This document shows, one piece after another, positions 8,368-18,343 of a stretch of 64,000 nt of DNA. Under the pieces are notes generated by a model, which made no database searches, was not told the DNA's origin, and saw only the letters and a program-made list of their open reading frames with translations. Where the stretch lies: the NCBI RefSeq assembly GCF_019749255.1, contig NZ_JACWFH010000012.1:124001-188000 (forward strand). Reading direction: 5' to 3'. Both the position numbers and the translations under genes were made by a program. Position 1 is the stretch's first letter. Each line of letters opens with the position of its first letter. The stretch is from Mesobacillus maritimus. Its GTDB lineage: Bacteria; Bacillota; Bacilli; Bacillales; Cytobacillaceae.

Positions 8368-9222
8368 CTATTTCACCTCTTGTGTTAATTGTTTCAGGTA
8401 TCGCTCTACTGCATTTTGCCATTCAGGTAATGAGTTAAAGCCATTTTCAACAAGTTTTTGTTTTGACATTCGTGAATTCTTTGGCCGCACAGCTCGTGTA
8501 GGGTATTCCTCTGTTGAAATAGAATTCACTTTCACTTTAATTTTTGCTTGTCTAAATACCTCTTGAGCAAAATCTGCCCAACTGCAAAAACCTTCATTGG
8601 ATGCATGGTAGATTCCGTATTTATCAGTTTTAATCATATCAATTAGTAATTTTGCTAAATCTGATGTATATGTAGGTGAACCAAACTGATCACCTACAAC
8701 ATTCAATTCATCCCTAGTTTCTGCTAACCTTAGCATTGTTTTAACAAAGTTGTTACCATTGATTCCAAAAACCCAAGATATACGGATAATAAACCATTTA
8801 TCCAATAGTTGTTTTACTGCATCTTCACCTTCTAACTTCGTTCTCCCATAGTATCCTATTGGACTCGTTTCATCAGTTTCCTGAAATGGCGTTTGTCCTT
8901 CTCCATTAAATACATAATCTGTACTAATATACATAAATTTAGAATTTATTTCTCTAGCTACTTCAGCTAAATTACTTGTACCATTAACATTGACACGTTG
9001 GCATGTAATCTTATTTTCTTCTGCCTTATCAACAGCTGTATATGCTGCGCAATGGATAATCGCATCTGGTTTCTCTTTTTTAACATACTGAAACACTGCC
9101 TCTTTATTCGTTATATCTAAATCCTTTGATCCTATTCCTACCATAATTAAACCTAGTTGCAGTCCTTGGTGAACAACATCATAACCAAGTTGGCCTGTGT
9201 ATCCTGTTACTAAAACTTTCAT
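8368..9222 (-). CDS. rmlD: dTDP-4-dehydrorhamnose reductase
   Basis: 284 residues. Last step of the pathway: NAD(P)H reduction to dTDP-L-rhamnose. N-terminal GYTGQLGYDVV is the nucleotide-binding loop; STDYVFNGEGQTPFQE, and the YGRTKLEGE active-site Tyr/Lys are visible. The start overlaps the rmlC stop by four bases (ATGA), and the stop directly precedes the rmlB start. Confidence 0.95.
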   Translation of the reverse strand: MKVLVTGYTGQLGYDVVHQGLQLGLIMVGIGSKDLDITNKEAVFQYVKKEKPDAIIHCAAYTAVDKAEENKITCQRVNVNGTSNLAEVAREINSKFMYISTDYVFNGEGQTPFQETDETSPIGYYGRTKLEGEDAVKQLLDKWFIIRISWVFGINGNNFVKTMLRLAETRDELNVVGDQFGSPTYTSDLAKLLIDMIKTDKYGIYHASNEGFCSWADFAQEVFRQAKIKVKVNSISTEEYPTRAVRPKNSRMSKQKLVENGFNSLPEWQNAVERYLKQLTQEVK

Positions 9223-9785
9223 AACACTTCCCCGTAAAAGAAATTATTTTCAGCATCTTTTAGTAGGGGCGCCTTTTCATCTTTTTCTGATAATATTGGC
9301 TTTATATTTATTGGCCATTCAATTCCAATTTCAGGATCATTCCAAATGATACCTCTGTCACATTCAGGTGCATAAAGCTCGTCTACTTTATATTGAACTT
9401 CTACATCTTCAGTTAAAGTCATAAATCCATGTGCAAATCCTTTTGGAATTAATAATTGTTTTTTATTTTCTGCAGTTAATTCTAATCCAAACCACTTTCC
9501 AAATGTTGAACTAGCCTTTCTAATATCAATTGCAACATCATAAATTGCTCCCTTAGTACAACGTACTAACTTAGTCTGTGCTCTCGGGTTTAATTGATAA
9601 TGCAATCCTCTTAGAGTTCCTTTAGCCGCGGAAAAAGATTGATTATCCTGAACAAAATTTACATCTATTCCTGCTTTTAAAAAATTCGACTCATTATGCG
9701 TTTCCATAAACCAACCACGATAATCCCCAAAAACCTTTGGTTCTACAACGACAACCCCATCCAAATGGGTTTTAATAAATTTCAC
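9219..9785 (-). CDS. rmlC: dTDP-4-dehydrorhamnose 3,5-epimerase
   Basis: 188 residues, cupin fold. Epimerises the 4-keto sugar at C3 and C5 before RmlD acts. Signature stretches are FVQDNQSFSAAKGTLRGLHYQ (19-residue core around the catalytic His) and KGFAHGFMTL. It starts with GTG, preceded by AGAGGTGA at eight-base spacing. It lies between rmlA and rmlD. Confidence 0.93.
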   Translation of the reverse strand: MKFIKTHLDGVVVVEPKVFGDYRGWFMETHNESNFLKAGIDVNFVQDNQSFSAAKGTLRGLHYQLNPRAQTKLVRCTKGAIYDVAIDIRKASSTFGKWFGLELTAENKKQLLIPKGFAHGFMTLTEDVEVQYKVDELYAPECDRGIIWNDPEIGIEWPINIKPILSEKDEKAPLLKDAENNFFYGEVL

Positions 9786-9808
9786 CCTTCAAATCACCTC
9801 TACATTTA

Positions 9809-10687
9809 CTAATATTGTATTTCACCATTTGCAACTTTCATTAAATATTGGCCATAACCAGTTTTACCAAGTTTTTCACCACTTTCCCATAATTGCTCCT
9901 TAGTAATCCAACCATTTATAAAAGCAATTTCCTCAGGGGCAGCAATCTTAATGCCTTGATGTTCCTCAACTGTCTTAACAAAATTTGTTGCTTCAACTAA
10001 ACTTTGATGTGTACCAGTATCTAACCACGTAAAACCTCTACCTAATAACTCCACTTCTAATTCTCCTGTTTTTAAATAAGCCTCATTTATTGAGGTTATT
10101 TCTAGTTCACCTCGGACAGAGGGTTTGACATTTTTAGCTATATCAACTACATGATTGTCATAAAAATATAATCCAGTAATAGCATAATTAGACTTTGGTT
10201 TTTCTGGTTTTTCTTCAACACTAGTTACTTTACCATTCTCATTAAACTCTACCACTCCAAACCGTTGTGGATCTTGTACATGATATCCAAAGACAGTCGC
10301 ACCACTTACCTTATCTGCAGCACGACGGAGTATTTTCCTCATACCATTACCATAATAAATATTATCTCCTAAGATCATGGCAACTGATTCATTTCCAATA
10401 AACTCTTCACCAATTAAAAAAGCCTGAGCTAATCCATCAGGGCTTGGTTGAACTTTGTATTCTAGATTTAACCCAAATTGTGAACCGTTACCCAATAGTG
10501 CCTCAAAGCGCGGAGTATCTTCTGGGGTAGAAATAATTAAGATATCCTTTATTCCTGCAAGCATTAAAGTTGAAAGCGGATAAAAAACCATTGGTTTATC
10601 ATAAACAGGGAGTAATTGTTTACTAGTGACCATCGTTAAAGGATACAGCCTAGTACCACTACCTCCTGCTAGAATAATTCCTTTCAT
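9809..10687 (-). CDS. rmlA: Glucose-1-phosphate thymidylyltransferase
   Basis: 292 residues. First step of dTDP-rhamnose synthesis. The nucleotidyltransferase signature is [11 protein letters not shown] near residue 8, followed by [20 protein letters not shown] carries the metal-binding Asp, and [20 protein letters not shown] is also typical. A good AAAGGGGC site precedes the ATG. It is the first gene of the rmlACDB operon, which runs leftwards. Confidence 0.95.
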   Translation of the reverse strand: MKGIILAGGSGTRLYPLTMVTSKQLLPVYDKPMVFYPLSTLMLAGIKDILIISTPEDTPRFEALLGNGSQFGLNLEYKVQPSPDGLAQAFLIGEEFIGNESVAMILGDNIYYGNGMRKILRRAADKVSGATVFGYHVQDPQRFGVVEFNENGKVTSVEEKPEKPKSNYAITGLYFYDNHVVDIAKNVKPSVRGELEITSINEAYLKTGELEVELLGRGFTWLDTGTHQSLVEATNFVKTVEEHQGIKIAAPEEIAFINGWITKEQLWESGEKLGKTGYGQYLMKVANGEIQY

Positions 10688-10803
10688 CTATTGATTGCCC
10701 CTTTCTATATGTTTATCTACATGTTAAAAATCTTCTTGTTATTAAGGTAATAATAATTACAAATTCCAATAACTTAAAGTTTAAGGCCAATATATACATA
10801 TAT

Positions 10804-12225
10804 CTAACCTATAACTAATTGTTTAATGTTCTTAAACATTTCTTTAATATCCTTTTTCTTTATAAATATATAAAAACTGAGAGCAAGTAAATAGAGAGCA
10901 GCTCCAAACCAAGAATACATAAACCAACCTATTAGTATAAATATTAAAGACATAAAAAATTCTAATAAAATGTCTTTATATACTGTTACGTTAATTATCC
11001 TAGATAAAAACACCTCTGCTAAAGCACTACGAAAGGCTAATAGTACAACAATTGATACAACAGATAATAATAGGTTTTTAAAAACAATAACTAACAAGAG
11101 AGTAAGTATGATACTCAGCAACACAGATACCAAATTAATAAGAAGCATCAACCTCTCTTTGCGCAAAGTTTTCATATAGGTATTAATTAATAATGCCATC
11201 TTACCTTCATATACACACATAGGAAAAAGAAGTGCCATATAAAGCAGACTATCAGCATATTGCGGTAACCATGCTAATAAAAAAGCCTTCAACGGATAGT
11301 ACGAAATAAGTAAACCAAACAAAAAGACCATCAACAATGTTCTCATCGTTATATATACATTGGGAAGTTTATCTTCACTAGTTCGTCTTAAAACCGGAAA
11401 CATTATAATACCTATTGCGTTCACAAATACCATCATAAGATTAGAAATACTCAGAGTTAATGATACTTTGCCAAAAGTTGAAACATCCCATGTCCGTTCA
11501 ATTCCAAAACGAACTATACCTATAATAAGCATGCTGGCAATATTAGCAAGCATAAGTTTGAGTCCCACACTAACATTTCTTGCAGTTTCTCTATAATTAA
11601 AATAGAAATTTGATATCTTTTTAAACACTATATCCTTACAGCAATATACTGAGTATAATAATGTTATTAATTTTCCGGCAATATCTGCAATAATTAAAAT
11701 TTTATATTCCCTGGTACCAACTAATAAAAAAAGTACAATTAGGAAACAATACAGGAATTTTTCCATCATTACTATTTGTGCATATTCTTTGATTCTATTA
11801 GTACACTGTAAGATATAAATTAACATTAGTCTTACATTTACAATCAACATGCAAATTACAGTCATCAGGAGAATAAATCGCATATTATTATCGGATATAT
11901 TAAAGGTATATGAACCCCCAATTATAACACTACCTATTAATAACTGGAAAATAAATAACATCCAAAACTGGGAAAAAAACAAATCCTTATTTAAATCACT
12001 ATAATCTTTTCCCCCATACCTAAGGTAAATGCCATCGTTCCAACCAAAATGCATAAAACCAATATAAGCAGAATAAAATAAATATATTTGCCAAAAACCA
12101 TATTCCTCTACCCCTATCAACTTTGGTACGACTAAAATTACAATTGTTGATATAATCATCGATATTAAATTTGACGAGAGAGTATATGAAAAGTTTTTCA
12201 TGAAAGTAATAGCCTTATTATTCAA
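10804..12225 (-). CDS. Wzx-type polysaccharide flippase
   Basis: 473 residues, nearly all hydrophobic, with roughly 12-14 predicted membrane helices. The pattern of MATE/MVF-like oligosaccharide transporters is seen: an N-terminal FSYTLSSNLISMIISTIVIL, and paired helices separated by short basic loops. It should move the lipid-linked repeat unit across the membrane to the EpsG-like polymerase. It starts at TTG with AGAGGGG upstream. Very A+T-rich. Primary sequence in this family is poorly conserved; the call relies on topology and locus. Confidence 0.82.
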   Translation of the reverse strand: MNNKAITFMKNFSYTLSSNLISMIISTIVILVVPKLIGVEEYGFWQIYLFYSAYIGFMHFGWNDGIYLRYGGKDYSDLNKDLFFSQFWMLFIFQLLIGSVIIGGSYTFNISDNNMRFILLMTVICMLIVNVRLMLIYILQCTNRIKEYAQIVMMEKFLYCFLIVLFLLVGTREYKILIIADIAGKLITLLYSVYCCKDIVFKKISNFYFNYRETARNVSVGLKLMLANIASMLIIGIVRFGIERTWDVSTFGKVSLTLSISNLMMVFVNAIGIIMFPVLRRTSEDKLPNVYITMRTLLMVFLFGLLISYYPLKAFLLAWLPQYADSLLYMALLFPMCVYEGKMALLINTYMKTLRKERLMLLINLVSVLLSIILTLLLVIVFKNLLLSVVSIVVLLAFRSALAEVFLSRIINVTVYKDILLEFFMSLIFILIGWFMYSWFGAALYLLALSFYIFIKKKDIKEMFKNIKQLVIG

Positions 12226-12307
12226 TGCTAGCCCCTCTAATAAAAAAATCCGAATTATAAGTTTCTTAAACCTCTTTAAGCACGAGTTTCAAAATAAATG
12301 TAAATAA

Positions 12308-13240
12308 TTATATTTTAAAGAATCTACTAAACCAAACATCAATATCGTATTTTAATAAAATACTTTCATCTATTTTATGATACTCTTTTTCAAGAAAACG
12401 TGGGAGTTCTGAAAGATTGTCAACTCCTAAAATAAAAATATTATCATTATGATAGAAATCCCTTTTAGATATACTTTTGTCATTGGTAATGAGTTTTTTT
12501 GAGAAAAATAACGCCTCCAAAGGTCGTAATGTCAGGCCCGATTGGTCCTTAGATACAATATCTAGTATACATTTACTTTTCGCAATGTAATCTAATATTT
12601 CCTCATAGGATATTTTACCCTTATATTTATAGTTTATATCTTTCGAATTCGAAGAACGTCCACTTTTGGTAATATGAAAGTTTGTTTTCAACCCAATCTT
12701 ATTAACCTTTTTTTCCAATTCTAGTATATACTTTAATCTTCCTTTATCTTTACCAACGAAGAATATGTCAGTATCTATTTTTTTATTATTCAAATAAATA
12801 CTTTTTGAATAATATTGTGTGTTATAGAATAAACCATATTTTTTACAGTCATCTTCATCGAAAGACCATATTTCACAATTATATTTTAAATATTCCTTTA
12901 TATTAATGCTCCTATTAACTGTATTCCAGTACCAAACAATAACCCTAATATTAGGATTCTGTCTATTAATATATTTTAAGACATTTGGGGAGATAAAATC
13001 ATGAACAATAATAGTTGTATATTTATCTAGATCCTTCTTCCAGCCATTATATAAAAGGGACAAAAGCGGTAGGTTAAATCTTTCATACCTATTTCTTATA
13101 TAATCAAATAACTTCGTGTTTAATTTATATACTACATCAACGTTAATATTTCTGTTCATTGCCTCTCTTGATAGAATAAATGATTTATCATTCCATAGAA
13201 ATAATGTTTTTTGTTTATAATCATCACAATTTTTATTCAA
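12308..13240 (-). CDS. Probable glycosyltransferase of the polymer-specific block
   Basis: 310 residues, soluble and very A+T-rich (many Lys, Asn, Ile, Tyr). I cannot place it in a named family with certainty. The C-terminal half resembles GT-B enzymes: DIFFVGKDKGRL looks like the donor-domain first strand, and SGLTLRPLEALFFSKKLIT resembles the glycosyltransferase-4 motif in which a Glu contacts the nucleotide sugar. TTG start with GGGGGAG nine bases upstream. Its place between flippase and GT8 genes supports a transferase role. Confidence 0.6.
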   Translation of the reverse strand: MNKNCDDYKQKTLFLWNDKSFILSREAMNRNINVDVVYKLNTKLFDYIRNRYERFNLPLLSLLYNGWKKDLDKYTTIIVHDFISPNVLKYINRQNPNIRVIVWYWNTVNRSINIKEYLKYNCEIWSFDEDDCKKYGLFYNTQYYSKSIYLNNKKIDTDIFFVGKDKGRLKYILELEKKVNKIGLKTNFHITKSGRSSNSKDINYKYKGKISYEEILDYIAKSKCILDIVSKDQSGLTLRPLEALFFSKKLITNDKSISKRDFYHNDNIFILGVDNLSELPRFLEKEYHKIDESILLKYDIDVWFSRFFKI

Positions 13241-13313
13241 TTATCAGTACTCCCCCATTCAACTATATTATTACAAGTTACCGTCTGCCACATGCTAAGA
13301 ATATTATAACTTG

Positions 13314-14291
13314 CTAATTAGTTTGAAATTGCTTTTGAAGCTTTCTTGCTTTTCTATATGTTATTAATTTAGAGGCCATTCTATAAATTGAGAATGGAGA
13401 GTTTTCATAAATAAACTTCATAATTTTGGCATTTCTATTTAATTTACCTTCAAGAAGTGAGTTTTTCCAAGGTGACTTATCAAGATATCCTAGGTATATA
13501 TGAGCCATCGGGTGTGTACAACCTCTATTCCAAGGCCTATTAAAATAACCATTAGTAAAGTGTATAAAAACTGGTTCACTTATAGCATCATTTAATTGTT
13601 CCTGAGTATAATAAAACCTTAGATTATCTAATTTTTTTATCTGTTTTGCGCTAAAGTGAAACATTGGGCACTGCAAATTGTATTTTGGTTCTAAAATTAA
13701 TACTCTGTCCTTACAAATTGCATTTAATGTGCCTTGGTCATGATGTGGAACACTCCCGTTATATTCATTTATAAAATTTATAAAACTGTCTTCTAAATTA
13801 TCCATCCTCCACCTTTTTAAGTTCACTAATAAAAAGCCAGCATTAATATATCTATTAGAGTTAGATAATCCAATACTTTTTATATAAAAACTATTTACCG
13901 TATCCTGTACAGCTGCAATATAATAATCTGAAATGTCTTTCATCCATAAATCGTAAAATGAACCTGCCACAATTGAATCACAATCTAAATAAATAATTTT
14001 ATCAATATCATTTATTTGTCCTAAAAAAAGTCTTCCATACGACATTTTAGAGAAAGAGTCATCAACAGTTAAATTTTGAGCTAGTCCTTTAAAGGATATA
14101 AACTTTAGATTTCTATTATATCTCTCCGATATTTCCTCCAAAGTTCTTTTACTTTTGTTGCTAATATCATTTTCAATTATATATACAAATATTTCACTAA
14201 ATTCAACATTATTTTCAAAAAGAGAGATCATTGAAACCCCTAAATGTCTTACGTAATTTTCATCCGTGGAATATGCTATATTTAATCTCAT
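13314..14291 (-). CDS. Glycosyltransferase family 8
   Basis: 325 residues from the ATG at 14291, which has AAGGAG nine bases upstream and leaves four bases to the preceding stop; the open frame extends to 14357 without a better start. GT8 features: LNIAYSTDENYVRHLGVSM at the N terminus (donor base binding), the metal-binding DxD in YLDCDSIV, INAGFLLVNL, and HHDQGTLNAIC. The C-terminal HFTNGYFNRPWNRG matches the acceptor/metal His motif of LgtC-like galactosyltransferases. Probable galactosyl or glucosyl transfer to the repeat unit. Confidence 0.85.
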   Translation of the reverse strand: MRLNIAYSTDENYVRHLGVSMISLFENNVEFSEIFVYIIENDISNKSKRTLEEISERYNRNLKFISFKGLAQNLTVDDSFSKMSYGRLFLGQINDIDKIIYLDCDSIVAGSFYDLWMKDISDYYIAAVQDTVNSFYIKSIGLSNSNRYINAGFLLVNLKRWRMDNLEDSFINFINEYNGSVPHHDQGTLNAICKDRVLILEPKYNLQCPMFHFSAKQIKKLDNLRFYYTQEQLNDAISEPVFIHFTNGYFNRPWNRGCTHPMAHIYLGYLDKSPWKNSLLEGKLNRNAKIMKFIYENSPFSIYRMASKLITYRKARKLQKQFQTN

Positions 14292-14295
14292 TCCT

Positions 14296-15396
14296 TCATT
14301 CTCCTTGTATCTCTTGATAAAAGTTCTGTAACCATTTAGCATTAAGTTTAACATCATACCCCGCTTCAGAAATGGTTGTTGATGTACTTTGTCTTGTATA
14401 TCTACTTCTATTAATAATCTCTTCTGCCCAAAAAGATGATGGTTTTGTTATAGAAATATAGTTTATAGCGCCTGTTATATTAACCTCTTTAGTAATATTA
14501 TCAGCTATAATACATTGTAAACCACTTGCTTGGGCCTCAATTAGAGTTACAGGTAACCCTTCATATAATGATGGGAATACAAAAATATCCATGGTTTGAA
14601 ATAATTCGGGAATATCCGTTCTTACCCCTGTAAATAATACATTTTCCGTTAATCCTAACATATCCACCTTTTTCATTATTGCGTTCTTTTTTGGCCCATC
14701 TCCAACTAAAATTAACACCGCATCTTTATTTTTTTTATATACTGATGAGAAAATATCAATTAGATACTCATGATTTTTTTGTTCATGAAATCTTCCAATA
14801 TGCCCAATTACAAATTTATCTTTAATTCCTAGCTCTTCCCGCTTATATTCTCGTACTTTTTCATTATAATTGAATTTTTTAGTATCTATCGCATTGTTTA
14901 GCACATAAAAATTACCCATTTCGCAAGCTTTTTTGCCAAACAACCATAACCCTGCATATTTCGAACAAGCTAATAAATAATCAGCATTATACCTAATTGG
15001 GTACTGTAAAATACTCTTAACTAATGAAGGGAAGCCTTTTCCAGAGGAAGTGTTGTGACTATGAGCGATAGTTTTAAGCCCATACTTTTTTGCGATGCTT
15101 AAATATAAATATGCTGTACTTCTCATATGCCCATGGACAATTTTATATTGAGTATTTTGTCTAAAGAAGTTATGCCAAGCTTTTATATATTGTAAATGAT
15201 TCTTACCTTTATACCTAGGAATAGTATATACGTTCCCACCCAAAGAGGTTATTTCATCTTCATAGTCACATTTCTTGTCGGTATGAATAATGAAGTCAAA
15301 TTGTAAGTTTTCTCGGTCAATATTACGGTACAAGTTCATAATCATTGTTTCAGCACCGCCTCTATCCAATCCTCCTAACACGTGGAGCACTCTCAT
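14296..15396 (-). CDS. Glycosyltransferase family 4, EpsF-like
   Basis: 366 residues from ATG 15396; a TTG at 15408 is possible but sits too close to AAAGGAAG. Begins MRVLHVLGGLDRGGAETM, the acceptor-side motif of EpsF-type enzymes, and shows the GT4 donor motif in FVFPSLYEGLPVTLIEAQASG with both conserved Glu. IGHIGRFHEQKNHEYLIDIF is the linker before the second Rossmann domain. Adds a sugar from a nucleotide donor on the cytoplasmic side; which sugar cannot be told. Confidence 0.87.
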   Translation of the reverse strand: MRVLHVLGGLDRGGAETMIMNLYRNIDRENLQFDFIIHTDKKCDYEDEITSLGGNVYTIPRYKGKNHLQYIKAWHNFFRQNTQYKIVHGHMRSTAYLYLSIAKKYGLKTIAHSHNTSSGKGFPSLVKSILQYPIRYNADYLLACSKYAGLWLFGKKACEMGNFYVLNNAIDTKKFNYNEKVREYKREELGIKDKFVIGHIGRFHEQKNHEYLIDIFSSVYKKNKDAVLILVGDGPKKNAIMKKVDMLGLTENVLFTGVRTDIPELFQTMDIFVFPSLYEGLPVTLIEAQASGLQCIIADNITKEVNITGAINYISITKPSSFWAEEIINRSRYTRQSTSTTISEAGYDVKLNAKWLQNFYQEIQGE

Positions 15397-15515
15397 AGAA
15401 ATCTTCAACTTCCTTTCGAATTTTTTTTCATTTCCCTAGTAATATTTTTTCCATACCTATATACTATTTTTAAAAATAATATTTTCGACATGAGCTAAAA
15501 ACCTCTATATATGAT

Positions 15516-16547
15516 CTACCTAAAAAAGCTATAGGGTACAATTCCATTAGGGTCAACAATAAGAGTAATATAATACTGTATTCCGGTTAATATTATTACA
15601 AGAATAAAACCTACAATTTTCAACTGTCTATCTTTAATTGATGAAATAACTTCCGGAATAAAGATTACCATAAACATCATAAAATAGGTTGTGACTCTGC
15701 TAAATGTTGTAAATTCCAGAGCCAGTATCTGAAATAATATTCCCAAATATAAAATATTATATAGTACAATTGCCCTTGGATTGCTTTTTATTACAGATTT
15801 ACTAAAAACCAAACCTGCTACTAGCGTAAGCAACATTACAAGGAGTAAGGGTAAATCGCCTCCAGAATTAAGTTCATACTGCACTGTACTAAACCGATTT
15901 ATTAAAAACACTAAAATTGGTTGAGAGAAAACATATAAACCCATAGCTAAAAAAACATAAATAACCGTATTTCTAAACGTCAATTTCATATTCCTAAAGA
16001 AATATGTTAGTAAAAATATTAATGCTGAAGCATGAAACAATGAGGCAATTGCCACCAAAACAAAAAATCTCTTAAAGTCATTTTTAACTAAATATTTAAA
16101 TGAAACAAAAATCATTGCCATCGCAATAACTTGTCTAAGTATATTAAATACCAAAGCATACAAACCTATAGTTATAAATAAATATAAACTTAACCAAGGG
16201 ATCTTTGATTCCTTTAAAATGGACCTAAAGAAAATCAACATTGGAATTGTTGCGAACACCATTAAAACTAATTGTCCACTTTCCACAAAAGATAGTAATT
16301 TATTTAGAAATAAGTATCCTACTTCCGATCTACTGTATTCAAAGTCCCAAAAAGGGAATGATTTACCTTTTTCAAATAAAGCAAGATAAGCATTTGTATC
16401 AGAACCAACGGTGTTTGATCTCAATACTAATAATAAAAGTAACTGTAAAAATATCAAAGAGTAAAAAACTCTCGACAACTTATTACTTAGTATTGCTAGT
16501 AAGGACCAAATCAGTAAAAACAGTAAATTTAGCCAATAAATTAACAT
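15516..16547 (-). CDS. EpsG-family (Wzy-like) polysaccharide polymerase
   Basis: 343 residues with about ten hydrophobic helices. EpsG hallmarks: RSNTVGSDTNAYLALF in the first large loop, YSRSEVGYLFLNKLL, and a helix beginning NILRQVIAMAMIF, where the Arg is conserved in the family. The start at ATG 16547 has AAAGGTAGG six bases upstream; a longer frame to 16583 lacks such a site. It would polymerise repeat units on the outer face of the membrane. Confidence 0.82.
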   Translation of the reverse strand: MLIYWLNLLFLLIWSLLAILSNKLSRVFYSLIFLQLLLLLVLRSNTVGSDTNAYLALFEKGKSFPFWDFEYSRSEVGYLFLNKLLSFVESGQLVLMVFATIPMLIFFRSILKESKIPWLSLYLFITIGLYALVFNILRQVIAMAMIFVSFKYLVKNDFKRFFVLVAIASLFHASALIFLLTYFFRNMKLTFRNTVIYVFLAMGLYVFSQPILVFLINRFSTVQYELNSGGDLPLLLVMLLTLVAGLVFSKSVIKSNPRAIVLYNILYLGILFQILALEFTTFSRVTTYFMMFMVIFIPEVISSIKDRQLKIVGFILVIILTGIQYYITLIVDPNGIVPYSFFR

Positions 16548-17227
16548 AATTTTCCTACCTTTAATTTTTACAAAATTAATCATTTTAGATCTGATTCCAT
16601 GATAATATAACGTCTATGTTTCCCCAATAAATAATCTTAACCCTTATAATGTTAAAAAGAAGTACTTGATACAGACTTTAGCCGCAAAATAGTCTCTAAC
16701 CCCATTTTAGTAAGGTCCTAATTCAGAATCCTTATAATAAACATTTATTATAGCTCAACAACCTCTTTTGGACTTCCTTTAATAACAGTGTCTAATACTA
16801 TCTTCTTATTAAATTAATGCTCAACCTTTTCTATTATTTCTAGACCATATTTGTTTACAATATATTACTTAATCATCGACGCTTAACTTTATTTGTGACC
16901 CGAATCAGATTTCTTTAAGTGGGTATTGCCTATTGAGAGGCTATTTAGCTTGAATAGCCTCACTGAGCATGGGTAATATTGGAAAACCTAATGTTAAAAA
17001 CATTTTGCTTTTAGTTCACAAGCTTATGATATGGTGTTCCTTACTTCTGTCAAGACAATCCCTGAATAAAAGATAAAACATGATTAATTTTGGTTTAGTA
17101 AAATCTAGTAGGCCATTGAATTTATACTCATTATATTTGGAAGAGGTAGCGCGTAATTGTCCGATATTTAACCCCTATTAGAGTAAATTAGTCACAACTG
17201 ATTTTTTGAAAGGTTAAAATCAAATTA
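16548..17227. other. Long A+T-rich gap inside the polysaccharide locus
   Basis: No intact gene in 680 bases. A minus-strand trace at about 16748-16870 reads IVNKYGLEIIEKVEH, a stop, then NKKIVLDTVIKGSPKEVVEL and a stop, so it looks like a decayed gene. A nine-base-pair GAGGCTATT/AATAGCCTC hairpin lies at about 16935-16960 without T-run. The gap is probably a scar of gene replacement. Confidence 0.45.
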
Positions 17228-18334
17228 TTAATTTATTAGTTGACTTATCTTATTTATATATGCACTAACTACAAAATCTCGATTGAACTCGCGCTCTATT
17301 AATTCTCTAGAGTTTTTTCCCATTTTCTCCTTTATATCCAATGGTAGATTAATGAACATTTCTATCTTTTCTACTAAGCTACCACTATCTTTTGCATTAA
17401 AAGTATATCCATTTTCCCCATAAACAATCGTTTCCCTACAACCTGGTATATTAGAAGCTATTAGTACTCTGCCTAATGCGCCTGATTCTAGTAATACATT
17501 CGATATGCCCTCACCACCGTGGGATGGTTGAATGAGACAATGTGAGTCCTCAATGAAAGGCTTCACATCAGTTTGAAAGCCTAGATAATTTATATAACCC
17601 TTATCATGGTAATTATTTAGAATTTCTTGATAATGAAACTGTGTTTTCTCAACAAAACCAAGTACATTAAACTGTGTATTGGGGTAATTCTCCTTAATCT
17701 GTTTTGCGCATTCAAGGTATTCATCAATACCTTTATCTTTCATAATTCTCCCAATAAAGTTAAATGTTATTTTCCCCTCTTCCGGAAAGTTTTTAAATTT
17801 ATACTCTTTTAGGTTGACTCCAGAACCAGGAATTAGTTCAGAGTTATTATCATGTACTATTTTTTCACTTTCAAAAAGTTTACGATCTGAGTCATTTTGG
17901 AAAAATACACAATATGAATTTTTTAAACTTATCTTATATAATATTGTTAAAGTACGTTTCATCAAAGATTCTTTAATGAATCCACTTCCTAAACCTGTTA
18001 TATTATTAATATACGGTATGTTTAGTATTCGTCCAGCAAGGCTACCATATAGATTCGGTTTAATAGTATATGCAAGGATTACATCAGGTTTAAATTTCCT
18101 TAGTATTTTTATATAATGTATAAATAAACTTAGATCGTTTAATGGGTTTTTTCCTCTTCGATCCACTTCAGTTTCAACAAATTTACAGCCCCACTCAACT
18201 AAAGTCTGTACATATTCCCCATTAGGTACAGATATATAAACTTCATACCCTTCTTCAAGTAACCGTTTAATTATTTCTTTCCTAAGTTTATACAACCATA
18301 TATCATTATTAACCAATATCATTATCTTTTTCAT
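17228..18334 (-). CDS. Glycosyltransferase family 4 (CapM/EpsD-like)
   Basis: 368 residues. N-terminal KIMILVNNDIWLYKLRKEI, then DVILAYTIKPNLYGSLAGR and NITGLGSGF, all typical of the CapM group that adds the second sugar to the primed lipid carrier. FNFIGRIMKDKGIDEYLECA starts the donor domain, and SHGGEGISNVLLESGALGR is the donor-binding loop. TAGGGGG precedes the ATG. It follows the priming transferase by nine bases, in line with acting right after it. Confidence 0.87.
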   Translation of the reverse strand: MKKIMILVNNDIWLYKLRKEIIKRLLEEGYEVYISVPNGEYVQTLVEWGCKFVETEVDRRGKNPLNDLSLFIHYIKILRKFKPDVILAYTIKPNLYGSLAGRILNIPYINNITGLGSGFIKESLMKRTLTILYKISLKNSYCVFFQNDSDRKLFESEKIVHDNNSELIPGSGVNLKEYKFKNFPEEGKITFNFIGRIMKDKGIDEYLECAKQIKENYPNTQFNVLGFVEKTQFHYQEILNNYHDKGYINYLGFQTDVKPFIEDSHCLIQPSHGGEGISNVLLESGALGRVLIASNIPGCRETIVYGENGYTFNAKDSGSLVEKIEMFINLPLDIKEKMGKNSRELIEREFNRDFVVSAYINKISQLIN

Positions 18335-18343
18335 GTCAACCCC

